DNA from: Georgenia sp.
GTDB taxonomy: Bacteria; Actinomycetota; Actinomycetes; Actinomycetales; Actinomycetaceae
DNA length: 11,668 nucleotides
Assembly (NCBI GenBank): GCA_027322565.1
Contig: DAHVRG010000313.1
Coordinates: 1-11,668 of the forward strand
Direction of reading: 5' to 3'
Position 1 is the stretch's first letter. Every line of letters begins with the position of its first letter. Positions 1 to 7,816 of the stretch are shown piece after piece. The notes under the pieces are model-generated. The model saw only the letters and a program-made list of their open reading frames with translations, ran no database searches and was not told where the DNA came from. The position numbers and the translations under genes are program-made.

Positions 1-666
1 AGGGTGGTCCTGCACGGTCGCGACCCACAGGCGCTGGCCCGCGCCCGCGAACAGGTCGCCGCCGCCGGGGACGGGCAGGTCCCCACGGTCTCCTTCGACG
101 TCACCGACGCTGCCGCCGTGCGCGACGGGGTCGCCTCACTCGTCGCCGAGCACGGGGTGCCCGACATCCTCGTCAACAACGCCGGCATCCAGCGCCGCGC
201 GCCGTTCAACGAGTTCGACCCCGCGGACTGGGACGCCATCGTCGCGGCGAACCTCAGCAGCGTGTTCTACGTGTCGCAGCAGATCACCCGCGGCATGGCC
301 GAGCGCGGCTCGGGCAAGGTGGTCAACATCGGCTCGGTCCAGTCGCTCCTCGCCCGCCAGACCATCGCCCCCTACTCCGCCACCAAGGGCGGGGTCGCGA
401 TGCTCACCAAGGGCATGGCCGCCGACCTCGCCCGCTACGGGATCCAGGTCAACGCCATCTCCCCCGGCTACTTCGCCACCGAGCTCAACCGGGCCCTCGT
501 CGAGGACGAGGCCTTCAACAGCTGGGTGGTGAACCGCACGCCGGCCGGGCGCTGGGGCCGGTTCGAGGAGCTCGTCGGCACCCTCGTCTACCTGTGCTCC
601 GACGCGTCGAGCTTCGTCTCGGGCCAGAACATCTTCGTCGACGGCGGGATGACCGCGGTGGTGTAG
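1..666 (+). CDS. idnO: 5-keto-D-gluconate 5-reductase (SDR family), 5' truncated by window
   Basis: Short-chain dehydrogenase/reductase that reversibly reduces 5-keto-D-gluconate to D-gluconate with NAD(P)H in the cytoplasm. Frame 1 is open from the first base, so the start and the glycine-rich cofactor motif (TGxxxGIG) lie upstream of the window. Visible SDR marks are the NNAG motif followed by IQRR, the catalytic Ser codon at 334-336 (ICS-like GSVQS), the Tyr codon at 373-375 and the Lys codon at 385-387 (YSATK), then SPGYFATE, LVEDEAF, RTPAGRWG and the terminal FVDGGM. NNAGIQRR, PGYF.TE and LVEDEAF match remembered E. coli IdnO closely, which is why I prefer gluconate 5-dehydrogenase over a generic SDR. 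The next gene is an idnD-like dehydrogenase 8 bases downstream, consistent with an idonate/gluconate operon. Function confidence is high; physiological substrate is inferred. Confidence 0.88.
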   Translation, partial: RVVLHGRDPQALARAREQVAAAGDGQVPTVSFDVTDAAAVRDGVASLVAEHGVPDILVNNAGIQRRAPFNEFDPADWDAIVAANLSSVFYVSQQITRGMAERGSGKVVNIGSVQSLLARQTIAPYSATKGGVAMLTKGMAADLARYGIQVNAISPGYFATELNRALVEDEAFNSWVVNRTPAGRWGRFEELVGTLVYLCSDASSFVSGQNIFVDGGMTAVV

Positions 667-670
667 GAGG
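665..670 (+). promoter_or_regulatory. Shine-Dalgarno of idnD overlapping the idnO stop
   Basis: The sequence AGGAGG begins inside the TAG stop codon of idnO and sits 4 bases before the GTG at 675. It fixes GTG 675 as the idnD start, rather than the longer open frame that begins inside idnO, and indicates translational coupling of the two genes. Confidence 0.8.
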
Positions 671-674
671 ACCG

Positions 675-1679
675 GTGAAAGCTGTCCTGATCAACGGCAA
701 GGAGGACCTCGAGGTCGTCGAGGTCCCCGACCCCGAGCCGGGGCCGGGCCAGGTGCGGCTGCGGATCGCCTACGCCGGCATCTGCGGCTCGGACCTGCAC
801 TACTACTACGACGGCGCGAACGGGGCGTTCGTCGTCCGGGAGCCGCTCGTCCCGGGCCACGAGGTGTCGGGGACGGTCGACCTCGACCCGTCCGGGGAGC
901 TCGCGCCCGGCACCCCGGTCACCGTGCACCCCGCGACCTTCGGCGAGCAGCGCCCCGGCATCGAGGACCGGCCGCACCTGTGGCCGGGCGGCGCCTACCT
1001 CGGCAGCGCCTCGACCTGGCCGCACACGCAGGGCGGGATGAGTGAGCTGCTGCTCGTCGACCGGTCAATGGTCCGCGTGCTGCCCGAGTCGCTGCCGCTG
1101 CGCCGGGCCGCGCTGGCCGAGCCGCTCGCCGTCGGGCTCCACGGCATCACGCTCGCAGGCGGGGTGGACGGCGCGCGGGTGCTTGTCACCGGCTCTGGCC
1201 CGATCGGGCTGCTCACCGCGGCTGCCGCGCTCGCCGGCGGAGCCGCCGAGGTCACCGCCACCGACGTGCTGCCCGGCCCGCTCGAGCGCGCCCGGGCGCT
1301 CGGCGTGCACCGGACCGTCGACGTCAGCGCCGAGGAGCTGCCGGCCGAGGCGTACGACGTCGTCCTCGAGTGCTCCGGGGTGCCCGCCTCCATCAACGCC
1401 GCCTTCCGCGCCGCCCGCCGGGCCGGGGTCCACGTCCAGCTCGGGATGGTCCCCGACGAGCCGAAGGGCATCAACCTGGCGCCGATGATCTCCAAGGAGC
1501 TCACCGTCCTCGGCTCCTTCCGCTTCAAGGACGAGATCGACGCGGCGGTCGCGCTCCTGGACGCCCGGCCGGAGATCGAGCAGGTGGTCACCCACGAGCT
1601 GCCCGCCGAGCAGGCCCTCGAGGCCTTCGCCGTGGCGCGCGACTCCCAGGCCTCCGGGAAGGTGCTCGTGGCGCTCTGA
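675..1679 (+). CDS. idnD: L-idonate 5-dehydrogenase (medium-chain zinc dehydrogenase)
   Basis: A 334-residue medium-chain dehydrogenase that oxidises L-idonate to 5-keto-D-gluconate, the substrate of the IdnO protein encoded just upstream. The GTG start at 675 follows a perfect AGGAGG. The N-terminal catalytic domain has GICGSDLHYYYDG (Cys37) and PGHEVSG (His62-Glu63), the usual catalytic zinc ligands. The Rossmann motif GSGPIG is at residues 173-178, with the acidic end of the next strand at ATD. Near the C-terminus, KELTVLGSFRF resembles E. coli IdnD. Oddly, the four-cysteine structural-zinc lobe found after residue 85 in E. coli IdnD is replaced by a cysteine-free stretch (HPATFGEQRPGIEDRPHLW). 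The whole protein has only two cysteines, Cys37 and the one in LECSG. A sorbitol or other polyol dehydrogenase is the alternative, but the idnO partner favours idonate. Confidence 0.85.
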   Translation: MKAVLINGKEDLEVVEVPDPEPGPGQVRLRIAYAGICGSDLHYYYDGANGAFVVREPLVPGHEVSGTVDLDPSGELAPGTPVTVHPATFGEQRPGIEDRPHLWPGGAYLGSASTWPHTQGGMSELLLVDRSMVRVLPESLPLRRAALAEPLAVGLHGITLAGGVDGARVLVTGSGPIGLLTAAAALAGGAAEVTATDVLPGPLERARALGVHRTVDVSAEELPAEAYDVVLECSGVPASINAAFRAARRAGVHVQLGMVPDEPKGINLAPMISKELTVLGSFRFKDEIDAAVALLDARPEIEQVVTHELPAEQALEAFAVARDSQASGKVLVAL

Positions 1680-1748
1680 CCCCGCCGGGCCGCACCCTCA
1701 CCGGAGATGGACGCGGGTGCCTCCGCGGGTCGTGATAGGACAGAACGC

Positions 1749-3863
1749 GTGAACGCCACCCCCTTCCACGACCTCGACGACTACATCGCGCTGCCCCGGC
1801 TCGGCGGGCTCGCCCTCTCCCCCGACGGCCGCCGGCTCGTCACCGCGGTGAGCGCGCTGAAGGAGGACAGGACGAAGTACCAGTCCGCCCTGTGGGAGGT
1901 GGACCCGACCGGCGAGCGCCCGGCACGCCGGCTCACCCACGGCCCCACGGGCGAGTCCCAGCCGGTGTTCACCGCCGACGGCGACCTGCTCTTCGTCGCC
2001 AAGCGCGGCTCCGACGACGACGCCAAGCCGGCCGTGTGGTCGCTGCCCGCCGCCGGCGGGGAGGCCCGCCTGCTCGCCGCCCACCCCGGCGGGGTCGGTG
2101 GGGTAGGGGCCGCGGCACGCGCCGCCGTCATCACGGTGACGGCCGCCGCCCTGCCGGCCGCCACGAGCACGGCGGAGGACCACCGGCTGCGCAAGGAGCG
2201 CGGCGAGAAGAAGGTCAGCGCCATCCTCCACAGCAGCTACCCGGTGCGGTACTGGGACCACGACCTCGGCCCCGACCTGCCCCGGATCTACGCCGCCGAG
2301 CCGGCCGACGGTGAGCCTGCGGGCGCCTCCGCGGCGACGGCGACCGGCAAGGGATCGGCCGACGGCCCCGACGACGGGTCGGCGCCGCGTGGTACCCACC
2401 GGCTGCGGGACCTCACGCCCGGCGCCCGGGCCGCGCTCCTCGAGGCGCAGTCCGACGTCGCGCCCGACGGGAGCTTCGTCGTCACGACGTGGGACGTGCC
2501 CGAGGCACGCGGAGCGGTGCGCATGCAGCTGCGCCGCATCGACCTCGCCGACGGGACCCAGACCGTCCTCGTCGACGACCCGGACGCCGACCTCGGCGGG
2601 CCGCAGGTCAGCCCGGACGGCACGCTGGTCGCCTACGTCCGCGAGCAGCACAGCACCGCCGAGCGGGCCCCGCGGCTGTGGGTCGAGGTGGTCGACGCCG
2701 CCGGCGGGACACCGCGCGCGGTGACGCGCGCGTGGGACCGTTGGCCGGCCCAGGTGCGCTGGCTGCCCGACGGCTCCGGGCTGCTCGTCGTCGCCGACGA
2801 CGACGGCCGCTCCCGCCTCTTCCACGTCGCGCTCGACACCGGCGCGGTCACCCGGCTGACCGACGAGGGCGCGCTCTCCGACGTCGTCGTCGCACCGGAC
2901 GGCTCGGCCGCCTACGCGCTGCGCTCCTCCTACGCCTATCCCGCCGAGGTGGTGCGTATCGACCTCGCCGGGCTCGGCGAGCTCGCGGAGGGCGCAGCCC
3001 CGGTCACCGTGCTGCCCGGCCCCGCCGAGCGGCCCGGCCTGCCCGGCACGCTCACCGAGGTGGAGACGACCACCGAGGACGGAGTACGGGTGCGGGCCTG
3101 GCTCGCGCTCCCCCACGGGGCGGGTGCCGACTCCCCCGCGCCGCTCCTGCTGTGGATCCACGGCGGGCCGCTGAACTCGTGGAACGCGTGGTCGTGGCGG
3201 TGGAACCCGTGGATCATGGTCGCCCGCGGGTACGCGGTGCTGCTGCCGGACCCGGCGCTGTCCACCGGCTACGGGCAGGACTTCATCCAGCGCGGGTGGG
3301 GCGCCTGGGGCGGGGCCCCGTACACCGACCTCATGGCGATCACCGACGCCGTGGAGCAGCGGCCGGACGTCGACGCGTCACGCACCGCGGCGATGGGCGG
3401 CTCCTTCGGTGGGTACATGGCCAACTGGGTGGCAGGCCACACCGACCGCTTCCGGGCGGTCGTCACCCACGCGAGCCTGTGGGCCCTGGACGCCTTCGGC
3501 CCCACCACCGACGCCGCCTGGTACTGGGGCCGGGAGATGTCCCCGGAGATGGCGCTGGCCAACTCCCCGCACCTGCACGTGGAGAACATCCGCACCCCGA
3601 TGCTCGTCATCCACGGCGACAAGGACTACCGGGTGCCCATCGGGGAGGGGCTACGGCTCTGGTACGAGCTGCTGTCGAAGTCCGGGCTGCCGGCCGACGA
3701 CGACGGCAACAGCCCGCACCGCTTCCTCTACTTCCCCGACGAGAACCACTGGATCCTCACCCCGCAGAACGCGAAGGTCTGGTACCGGGTAATCGAGGCG
3801 TTCCTCGCCGAGCACGTCCTGGGCGAGGAGCCCGGCGAGCTGCCGCCCACGCTCGGGCTGTAG
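1749..3863 (+). CDS. S9 family serine peptidase (acylaminoacyl-peptidase / dipeptidyl-peptidase type)
   Basis: A 704-residue prolyl-oligopeptidase-superfamily peptidase, probably cytoplasmic because no signal peptide is visible; such enzymes trim short peptides. GTG 1749 is chosen as the start because AGGA at 1737-1740 lies 8 bases upstream and the protein then begins directly with the family-like FHDLDDYIALPRLGGLALSPDG. An upstream ATG at 1707 is in frame but poorly spaced. TAGGAC at 1736-1741 could alternatively be a -10 box for a leaderless GTG transcript. Residues about 10-430 have beta-propeller repeats (SPDG, APDG, LPDGSG). The hydrolase domain follows, with HGGP at 471 (oxyanion), nucleophile Ser552 in GGSFGGYM, Asp626 in HGDKDYRVP and His667 in DENHW. 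An Ala/Gly/Asp-rich insertion near residues 190-215 is probably a loop. Substrate specificity cannot be read from sequence. It stands between idnD and a convergent operon and is probably its own unit. Confidence 0.93.
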   Translation: MNATPFHDLDDYIALPRLGGLALSPDGRRLVTAVSALKEDRTKYQSALWEVDPTGERPARRLTHGPTGESQPVFTADGDLLFVAKRGSDDDAKPAVWSLPAAGGEARLLAAHPGGVGGVGAAARAAVITVTAAALPAATSTAEDHRLRKERGEKKVSAILHSSYPVRYWDHDLGPDLPRIYAAEPADGEPAGASAATATGKGSADGPDDGSAPRGTHRLRDLTPGARAALLEAQSDVAPDGSFVVTTWDVPEARGAVRMQLRRIDLADGTQTVLVDDPDADLGGPQVSPDGTLVAYVREQHSTAERAPRLWVEVVDAAGGTPRAVTRAWDRWPAQVRWLPDGSGLLVVADDDGRSRLFHVALDTGAVTRLTDEGALSDVVVAPDGSAAYALRSSYAYPAEVVRIDLAGLGELAEGAAPVTVLPGPAERPGLPGTLTEVETTTEDGVRVRAWLALPHGAGADSPAPLLLWIHGGPLNSWNAWSWRWNPWIMVARGYAVLLPDPALSTGYGQDFIQRGWGAWGGAPYTDLMAITDAVEQRPDVDASRTAAMGGSFGGYMANWVAGHTDRFRAVVTHASLWALDAFGPTTDAAWYWGREMSPEMALANSPHLHVENIRTPMLVIHGDKDYRVPIGEGLRLWYELLSKSGLPADDDGNSPHRFLYFPDENHWILTPQNAKVWYRVIEAFLAEHVLGEEPGELPPTLGL

Positions 3864-3874
3864 CTCGGCTCGCT

Positions 3875-3913
3875 CCGGACATGGGCCTAGCCCCAGACGA
3901 GGCCCATGTCCGG
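3875..3913. terminator. Bidirectional hairpin between convergent peptidase and E2 genes
   Basis: A perfect 14-bp inverted repeat: arm 3875-3888 (CCGGACATGGGCCT) and arm 3900-3913 (AGGCCCATGTCCGG), with an 11-base loop. It begins 12 bases after the peptidase stop and lies across the E2 stop codon, so one arm is E2 coding sequence (residues PDMGL). No T-tract follows on either strand, as is common for actinobacterial terminators. The position between two converging genes suggests it ends both transcripts. Confidence 0.72.
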
Positions 3914-5395
3914 GTTCTCCAGCACCCGCGCGACGTCGGCCAGTACCCGCGCGCCGAGCTCGCCGTCCACCAGCCGGTGGTCGAAGGACAGCGCGAGCTG
4001 GGTGACCCAGCGCGGCTTGACCTTGTCCTTGTGCACCCACGGCTGCTTGCGGATGGCGCCGAAGGCGAGGATCGCGGACTCGCCGGGGTTGAGGATCGGG
4101 GTCCCGGTGTCGATGCCGAAGACGCCGACGTTCGTGATCGTGACCGTCCCGTCGGTCATGTCAGCCGGGGTGGTCTTCCCCTCCCGGGCCGTGGCGGTGA
4201 GCTCGGCGATCGCGGTGGCGAGCTCGTGGAGGTCGAGGCGGTGCGCGTCCTTGATGTTCGGCACGACGAGGCCCCGCGGTGTCGCCGCCGCGATCCCGAG
4301 GTTGATGTAGTGCTTGTAGACGATCTCCTGGGCATCGTCGTCCCAGGAGGCGTTGATCTGCGGGTGCCGGCGCACGGCGAGGACGAGGGCCTTGGCGGCG
4401 AGCAGCAGCGGGGTGACCCGCACGTCGGCGAACGCACGGTCCTCCTTGAGCCGGGCGACGAGCTTCATCGACCGGGTGACGTCCACGGTGTGGAAGACGG
4501 TGACGTGCGGGGCGGTGAAGGCGGACTCGACCATCGCCTCGGCGGTCCGACGACGCACCGACCGCACCTGCACACGGGTACGGCGCCCGTCGGCCGAGAC
4601 GACGCCGTCGGCCAGCCACGGCTTGTCGTCACCCGGGTAGGTCGCCAGCTCCTCGGGCTCCGAGCGCTCGGCGTGGGCGACGACGTCCTCGCGGGTGATG
4701 ATCCCGCCCGGACCGGTCGCGGCGACCACGGAGAGGTCGACCCCGAGGTCCTTGGCGAGTTTGCGCACCGGCGGCTTGGCGAGCACGGCGACGTCGGACC
4801 GCCGGGCGCCGTCGTCGGAGGACGCGACGTGGTACCCGGCGCCCGCGCCCCCCGCGGTGCCGGTCGAGGCGCCGGTCCCGGCGGCTGCGGCCGCCGTCGC
4901 CCCCAGGCGCGGCGGAGTCGGCCGGCCGTTCCCGCCCTGCTCGGTCCCGGGCTTGCCGGCGGCACCGCGGGCGTCCGCCGGTGCGCCCGCGCCTGCCGGG
5001 GCCGTACGGCGCCGTCGCCGGGCGACCGGCGCCTCCTTCGTCCCGTAGCCGACGAGGACGTCCCCGCTCGTCGTCGCGGCTGCGCTCGTCTCATCGGCCG
5101 GCGCGCTCGCCTCCGCGGCCGGGGTGCCGCCGTCCTCGGCCGAGCCGTCCGGGTCGGTGTCGATGACGACGATCGGCTCCCCGACGGGCACCGTCTGCCC
5201 CTCGGTGGCGAGGATCTCGGTGACCACGCCCGCCCACGGGGCGGGCAGCTCGACGAGCGACTTCGCCGTCTCGATCTCGACGAGGGTCTGGTTGACGGTG
5301 ACGGTGTCCCCGACGGCGACCCGCCACTCGGCGATCTCCGCCTCGGTGAGCCCCTCACCGACGTCGGGAAGCTTGAACTGCTGGTAGCTCGGCAC
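3887..5395 (-). CDS. bkdC: 2-oxo-acid dehydrogenase E2 (dihydrolipoamide acyltransferase, BkdC-like)
   Basis: A 502-residue E2 core subunit that moves the acyl group from E1-bound thiamine diphosphate, through its lipoyl arm, to CoA. Domains in order: one lipoyl domain (residues 1-80, lipoylated Lys45 in ETAKS); an Ala/Pro/Gly/Arg-rich flexible linker (about 82-200, including an RRRRR run); a peripheral-subunit-binding domain (about 203-242: VRKLAKDLGVDL, TGPGGIITREDV); and a catalytic acyltransferase domain (about 270-502) with the active-site DHRLVDGE, His473 and Asp477. The GTG start at 5395 lies 8 bases after the E1-beta stop; GAGGAG (5400-5405) overlaps that stop, giving tight coupling. 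The PSBD means an E3 (lipoamide dehydrogenase) must be supplied from elsewhere. It matches the single-lipoyl branched-chain E2 of actinobacteria; acetyltransferase (pyruvate) activity cannot be excluded. Confidence 0.9.
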   Translation of the reverse strand: MPSYQQFKLPDVGEGLTEAEIAEWRVAVGDTVTVNQTLVEIETAKSLVELPAPWAGVVTEILATEGQTVPVGEPIVVIDTDPDGSAEDGGTPAAEASAPADETSAAATTSGDVLVGYGTKEAPVARRRRRTAPAGAGAPADARGAAGKPGTEQGGNGRPTPPRLGATAAAAAGTGASTGTAGGAGAGYHVASSDDGARRSDVAVLAKPPVRKLAKDLGVDLSVVAATGPGGIITREDVVAHAERSEPEELATYPGDDKPWLADGVVSADGRRTRVQVRSVRRRTAEAMVESAFTAPHVTVFHTVDVTRSMKLVARLKEDRAFADVRVTPLLLAAKALVLAVRRHPQINASWDDDAQEIVYKHYINLGIAAATPRGLVVPNIKDAHRLDLHELATAIAELTATAREGKTTPADMTDGTVTITNVGVFGIDTGTPILNPGESAILAFGAIRKQPWVHKDKVKPRWVTQLALSFDHRLVDGELGARVLADVARVLENPDMGLVWG

Positions 5396-5403
5396 GTCGC
5401 TCC

Positions 5404-6429
5404 TCAGTACGCCAGGGCGCGGTCGACGGCGTCGAGCACCCGGTCGAGACCGGGGAGGTACTCCTCCTCGTGCGCCGCCGCGGGGTAGGGGGTGTGGAAG
5501 CCGCCGACGCGCAGCACCGGGGCCTCGAGGTGGTAGAAGCACTCCTCGGTGACGCGGGCGGCGAGCTCGGCCCCGGCCCCGAAGAAGACCGGCGCCTCGT
5601 GTGCGACGACGAGGCGTCCGGTGCGGCGCACCGACGCGGTCACCGTGCCGACGTCGAGCGGGGAGACCGAGCGCAGGTCGACGACCTCGAGCTCGTGGCC
5701 CTCTGCCGCGGCGGCCTGCGCGGCGGCGAGGAGCGTCTTGACCGTCGGGCCGTACCCGGCCAGGGTCGCGTCCCGCCCGGGGCGGACGACGCGGGCGGCG
5801 TGCAGGCCGGTGGTCACCCCCGTCTCGCCCAGGTCGACGGGTGCGTCGACGTCGACCTCGCCCCGCTCCCAGTAGCGGGCCTTCGGCTCGAGGAAGACCA
5901 CCGGGTCCGGCGCGACGATCGCCTGCTGGACCATGGTGAAGGCGTCGGCGGCGGTGGCCGGCGTGACGATGCGTAGGCCGGCGGTGTGGGCGAAGAGCGC
6001 CTCGGGGGACTCGCTGTGGTGCTCGATGGAGCGGATGCCGCCGCCGTAGGGGATACGGATGACGACGGGCACCTGCACCCGGCCCTGCGACCGGTAGGAG
6101 AGCTTGGCGAGCTGGGTGGTGAGCTGGTCGAAGCCGGGGAAGACGAAGCCGTCGAACTGGATCTCGCACACGGGGCGGTAGCCGGCCATCGCGAGCCCGA
6201 TCGCGGTGCCGATGATCCCGGACTCGGCGAGCGGGGTGTCGACGACGCGGTCGCGGCCGAACTCCTTCTGCAGCCCGTCGGTGACGCGGAACACGCCGCC
6301 GAGCGGCCCGATGTCCTCCCCCATGAGGAGCACCTTGTCGTCGCGGCGCATCGCGGCGCGCAGCCCGGCGTTGATCGCCCTGGCCATCGGCAGGTCCGTA
6401 GGTGCGGGGGCGGCGGCGGTCACCGACAT
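5404..6429 (-). CDS. bkdB: 2-oxo-acid dehydrogenase E1 component, beta subunit (BkdB-like)
   Basis: A 341-residue beta subunit of the thiamine-diphosphate-dependent E1 decarboxylase, which pairs with the alpha subunit encoded just upstream as an alpha2-beta2 enzyme. Family marks include LLMGEDIG, the DTPLAESGI segment carrying the conserved Glu at the cofactor, GYRPVCEIQF, FPGFDQL, IRIPYGGG, EHHSESPEA and the C-terminal transketolase domain (EVVDLRSVSPLD, VVAHEA, GGFHTPYP). Its length is normal for the family (about 325-350). The ATG at 6429 overlaps the end of the alpha gene by 10 bases, and GGAGGACGAG upstream provides the ribosome site, so the two subunits are likely made in step. Branched-chain 2-oxo acids are the favoured substrate by analogy with actinobacterial bkd operons, but pyruvate remains possible. 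Confidence 0.9.
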   Translation of the reverse strand: MSVTAAAPAPTDLPMARAINAGLRAAMRRDDKVLLMGEDIGPLGGVFRVTDGLQKEFGRDRVVDTPLAESGIIGTAIGLAMAGYRPVCEIQFDGFVFPGFDQLTTQLAKLSYRSQGRVQVPVVIRIPYGGGIRSIEHHSESPEALFAHTAGLRIVTPATAADAFTMVQQAIVAPDPVVFLEPKARYWERGEVDVDAPVDLGETGVTTGLHAARVVRPGRDATLAGYGPTVKTLLAAAQAAAAEGHELEVVDLRSVSPLDVGTVTASVRRTGRLVVAHEAPVFFGAGAELAARVTEECFYHLEAPVLRVGGFHTPYPAAAHEEEYLPGLDRVLDAVDRALAY

Positions 6430-7589
6430 CGCTCGTCCTCCTCGAAGGAGCTGCGGTACTCCGCGTACCAGGCCCGCTCGGCGGCGACCTGCGGGTGGGG
6501 CGCGGCGTAGACGTGGTCGAACATCGTCTCCGGGCCGGCGGGGGCCAGGGCCCGGCAGTACTCCCGGGTGGCCTCGCCGAGCTCGTCGGCGGCGGCCTCG
6601 ACCTCGGCGAGGAAGTCGTCGTCGGCGTGACCCTGGGTGGTGAGGTACGTGCGCAGCCGGGCGATCGGGTCGCGCCGCCGCCAGTACTCCTCCTCGGCAC
6701 TGGTGCGGTAGCGCGTCGGGTCGTCGGCAGTGGTGTGGGCGCCCATCCGGTAGGTGTAGGCCTCGATGAAAGTGGGGCCGCCGCCGCTGCGGGCGCGGTC
6801 GAGCGCCTCGGCGGTGACCGCGTAGCTGGCCAGCACGTCGTTCCCGTCGACCCGTACCGACGGGATCCCCACGCCCGTCCCGCGGCGGGCGAGCGGCACG
6901 GTGCTCTGCCCGCTCGTCGGCACGGAGATCGCCCACTGGTTGTTCTGGCAGACGAAGACGACGGGCGCGTTGTTGACGGCGGCGAAGACCATCGCCTCGT
7001 GGACGTCGCCCTGGGAGGTGGCACCGTCGCCGAAGTAGACGACGACGGCACGGTCACGGTCCGGGTCGCCGGTGCCGACGTCGCCGTCGCGCTGGGCCCC
7101 CATGGCGTACCCGGTGGCGTGGAGCGTGTGGGCCCCGATGACGAAGGTGTAGAGGTGGAAGTTGTGGGCCGCGGGGTCCCACCCCCCGTGCTCGATGCCG
7201 CGGAAGACCCGCATGAGCTCGCGCATGTCCATGCCGCGCGTGTGGGCGACGGCGTGCTCGCGGTAGGAGGGGAAGACGAAGTCCTGGGACCGCATGGCCC
7301 GGCCGGAGCCGACCTGGGCGGCCTCCTGGCCCAGGCTCGGCGGCCACAACCCGAGCTCGCCCTGCCGCTGCAGGGCGGTCGCCTCGGTGTCGAAGCGGCG
7401 CGCCAGCACCATGTCGCGGTAGAGCCCGCGGAGCTCGGCGGGCCCGAGGTGGGCGACCCACTCGTCGTAGCTGCTGTGGTCCAGGCGCCGACCCTCCGGG
7501 TCGAGGAGCTGGACGAGCGTGTCGGGATCGGCCGTGCTGCTCGCATCAGGGCGCGGTGTCAGTGTGTCCATGGTGGTGACCACCTCCAT
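6420..7589 (-). CDS. bkdA: 2-oxo-acid dehydrogenase E1 component, alpha subunit (BkdA-like)
   Basis: A 389-residue alpha subunit of the E1 decarboxylase, which binds thiamine diphosphate and Mg2+. The cofactor signature runs from GDGATSQGD (residues 187-189 begin it) to QNNQWA (Asn216-Asn217). Other conserved blocks are RRFDTEATALQRQGELG, PSLGQEAAQVGS, FPSYREH, RVDGNDVLA and the EAYTYRMGAHTTADDP phosphate-loop region. It is the first gene of a three-gene operon (alpha, beta, E2) transcribed toward lower coordinates. Two starts are plausible: ATG 7589, with AGGAGG 8 bases upstream, and ATG 7571, with GGAGGTGG also 8 bases upstream. I give the longer form; the extra six residues (MEVVTT) carry no recognisable function. 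A still longer open frame reaches 7793 but covers the promoter region. Substrate preference is inferred, not seen. Confidence 0.9.
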   Translation of the reverse strand: MEVVTTMDTLTPRPDASSTADPDTLVQLLDPEGRRLDHSSYDEWVAHLGPAELRGLYRDMVLARRFDTEATALQRQGELGLWPPSLGQEAAQVGSGRAMRSQDFVFPSYREHAVAHTRGMDMRELMRVFRGIEHGGWDPAAHNFHLYTFVIGAHTLHATGYAMGAQRDGDVGTGDPDRDRAVVVYFGDGATSQGDVHEAMVFAAVNNAPVVFVCQNNQWAISVPTSGQSTVPLARRGTGVGIPSVRVDGNDVLASYAVTAEALDRARSGGGPTFIEAYTYRMGAHTTADDPTRYRTSAEEEYWRRRDPIARLRTYLTTQGHADDDFLAEVEAAADELGEATREYCRALAPAGPETMFDHVYAAPHPQVAAERAWYAEYRSSFEEDERCR

Positions 7590-7626
7590 CGGTCCTGCCT
7601 CCTCCCGCCCGGGGGTCGGCCCCGAA

Positions 7627-7680
7627 CCTACGCCAGCGTAGGCTACGGAACCGTAACTTGCGCTTGTAGGAGGGCTACAG
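7627..7680 (-). promoter_or_regulatory. Operator/promoter region of the bkd-type operon with clustered inverted repeats
   Basis: Lying 38-91 bases before the E1-alpha start, this stretch has relatively AT-richer DNA and several inverted repeats. They are CCTACGC-CA-GCGTAGG (7627-7642), CGTAG-G-CTACG (7637-7647), TACGG-AA-CCGTA (7644-7655) and TGTAG-GAGGG-CTACA (7665-7679). On the minus strand TAGGTT (7630-7625) fits the actinobacterial -10 TANNNT, though no good -35 is visible. The palindromes would overlap the polymerase site, suggesting control by a dimeric repressor, TetR-like in site geometry. No regulator gene is in the window, so identity and ligand are unknown. Confidence 0.55.
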
Positions 7681-7816
7681 AACCTCGCGGCCTCGGTTGT
7701 CACCGCGTCGTCCGCGCGCACGAGCGCGCGGGAGCCGCCCCGACCGACGTCGCACCGGCATCGTGCGTCCGTCGGGTCCCGGGGCGCCGGCACCCGGCTC
7801 TCTGCCCTGGGCCCGG

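Noticed and set aside
2489..5488. A 999-codon open frame on the plus strand.
   Set aside because: It runs through the peptidase in another frame and then antisense through E2. Its translation is Arg/Ala/Gly-rich with no domain, as expected for a shadow frame in GC-rich DNA.
5396..7546. Upstream part of a 1219-codon minus-strand frame that ends as E2, suggesting a fusion protein.
   Set aside because: Only the part below 5395 is E2. The rest is an out-of-frame, low-complexity Arg/Pro/Ser reading of the E1 genes, and E2 has its own GTG and ribosome site.
7776..7800. CCGGG...CCCGG repeat (in CCGGGGCGCCGGCACCCGG) as an additional terminator or operator between the CMD gene and the dehydrogenase operon.
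   Set aside because: The 5-bp GC-only arms are expected by chance in this composition, and there is no T-tract or positional support.
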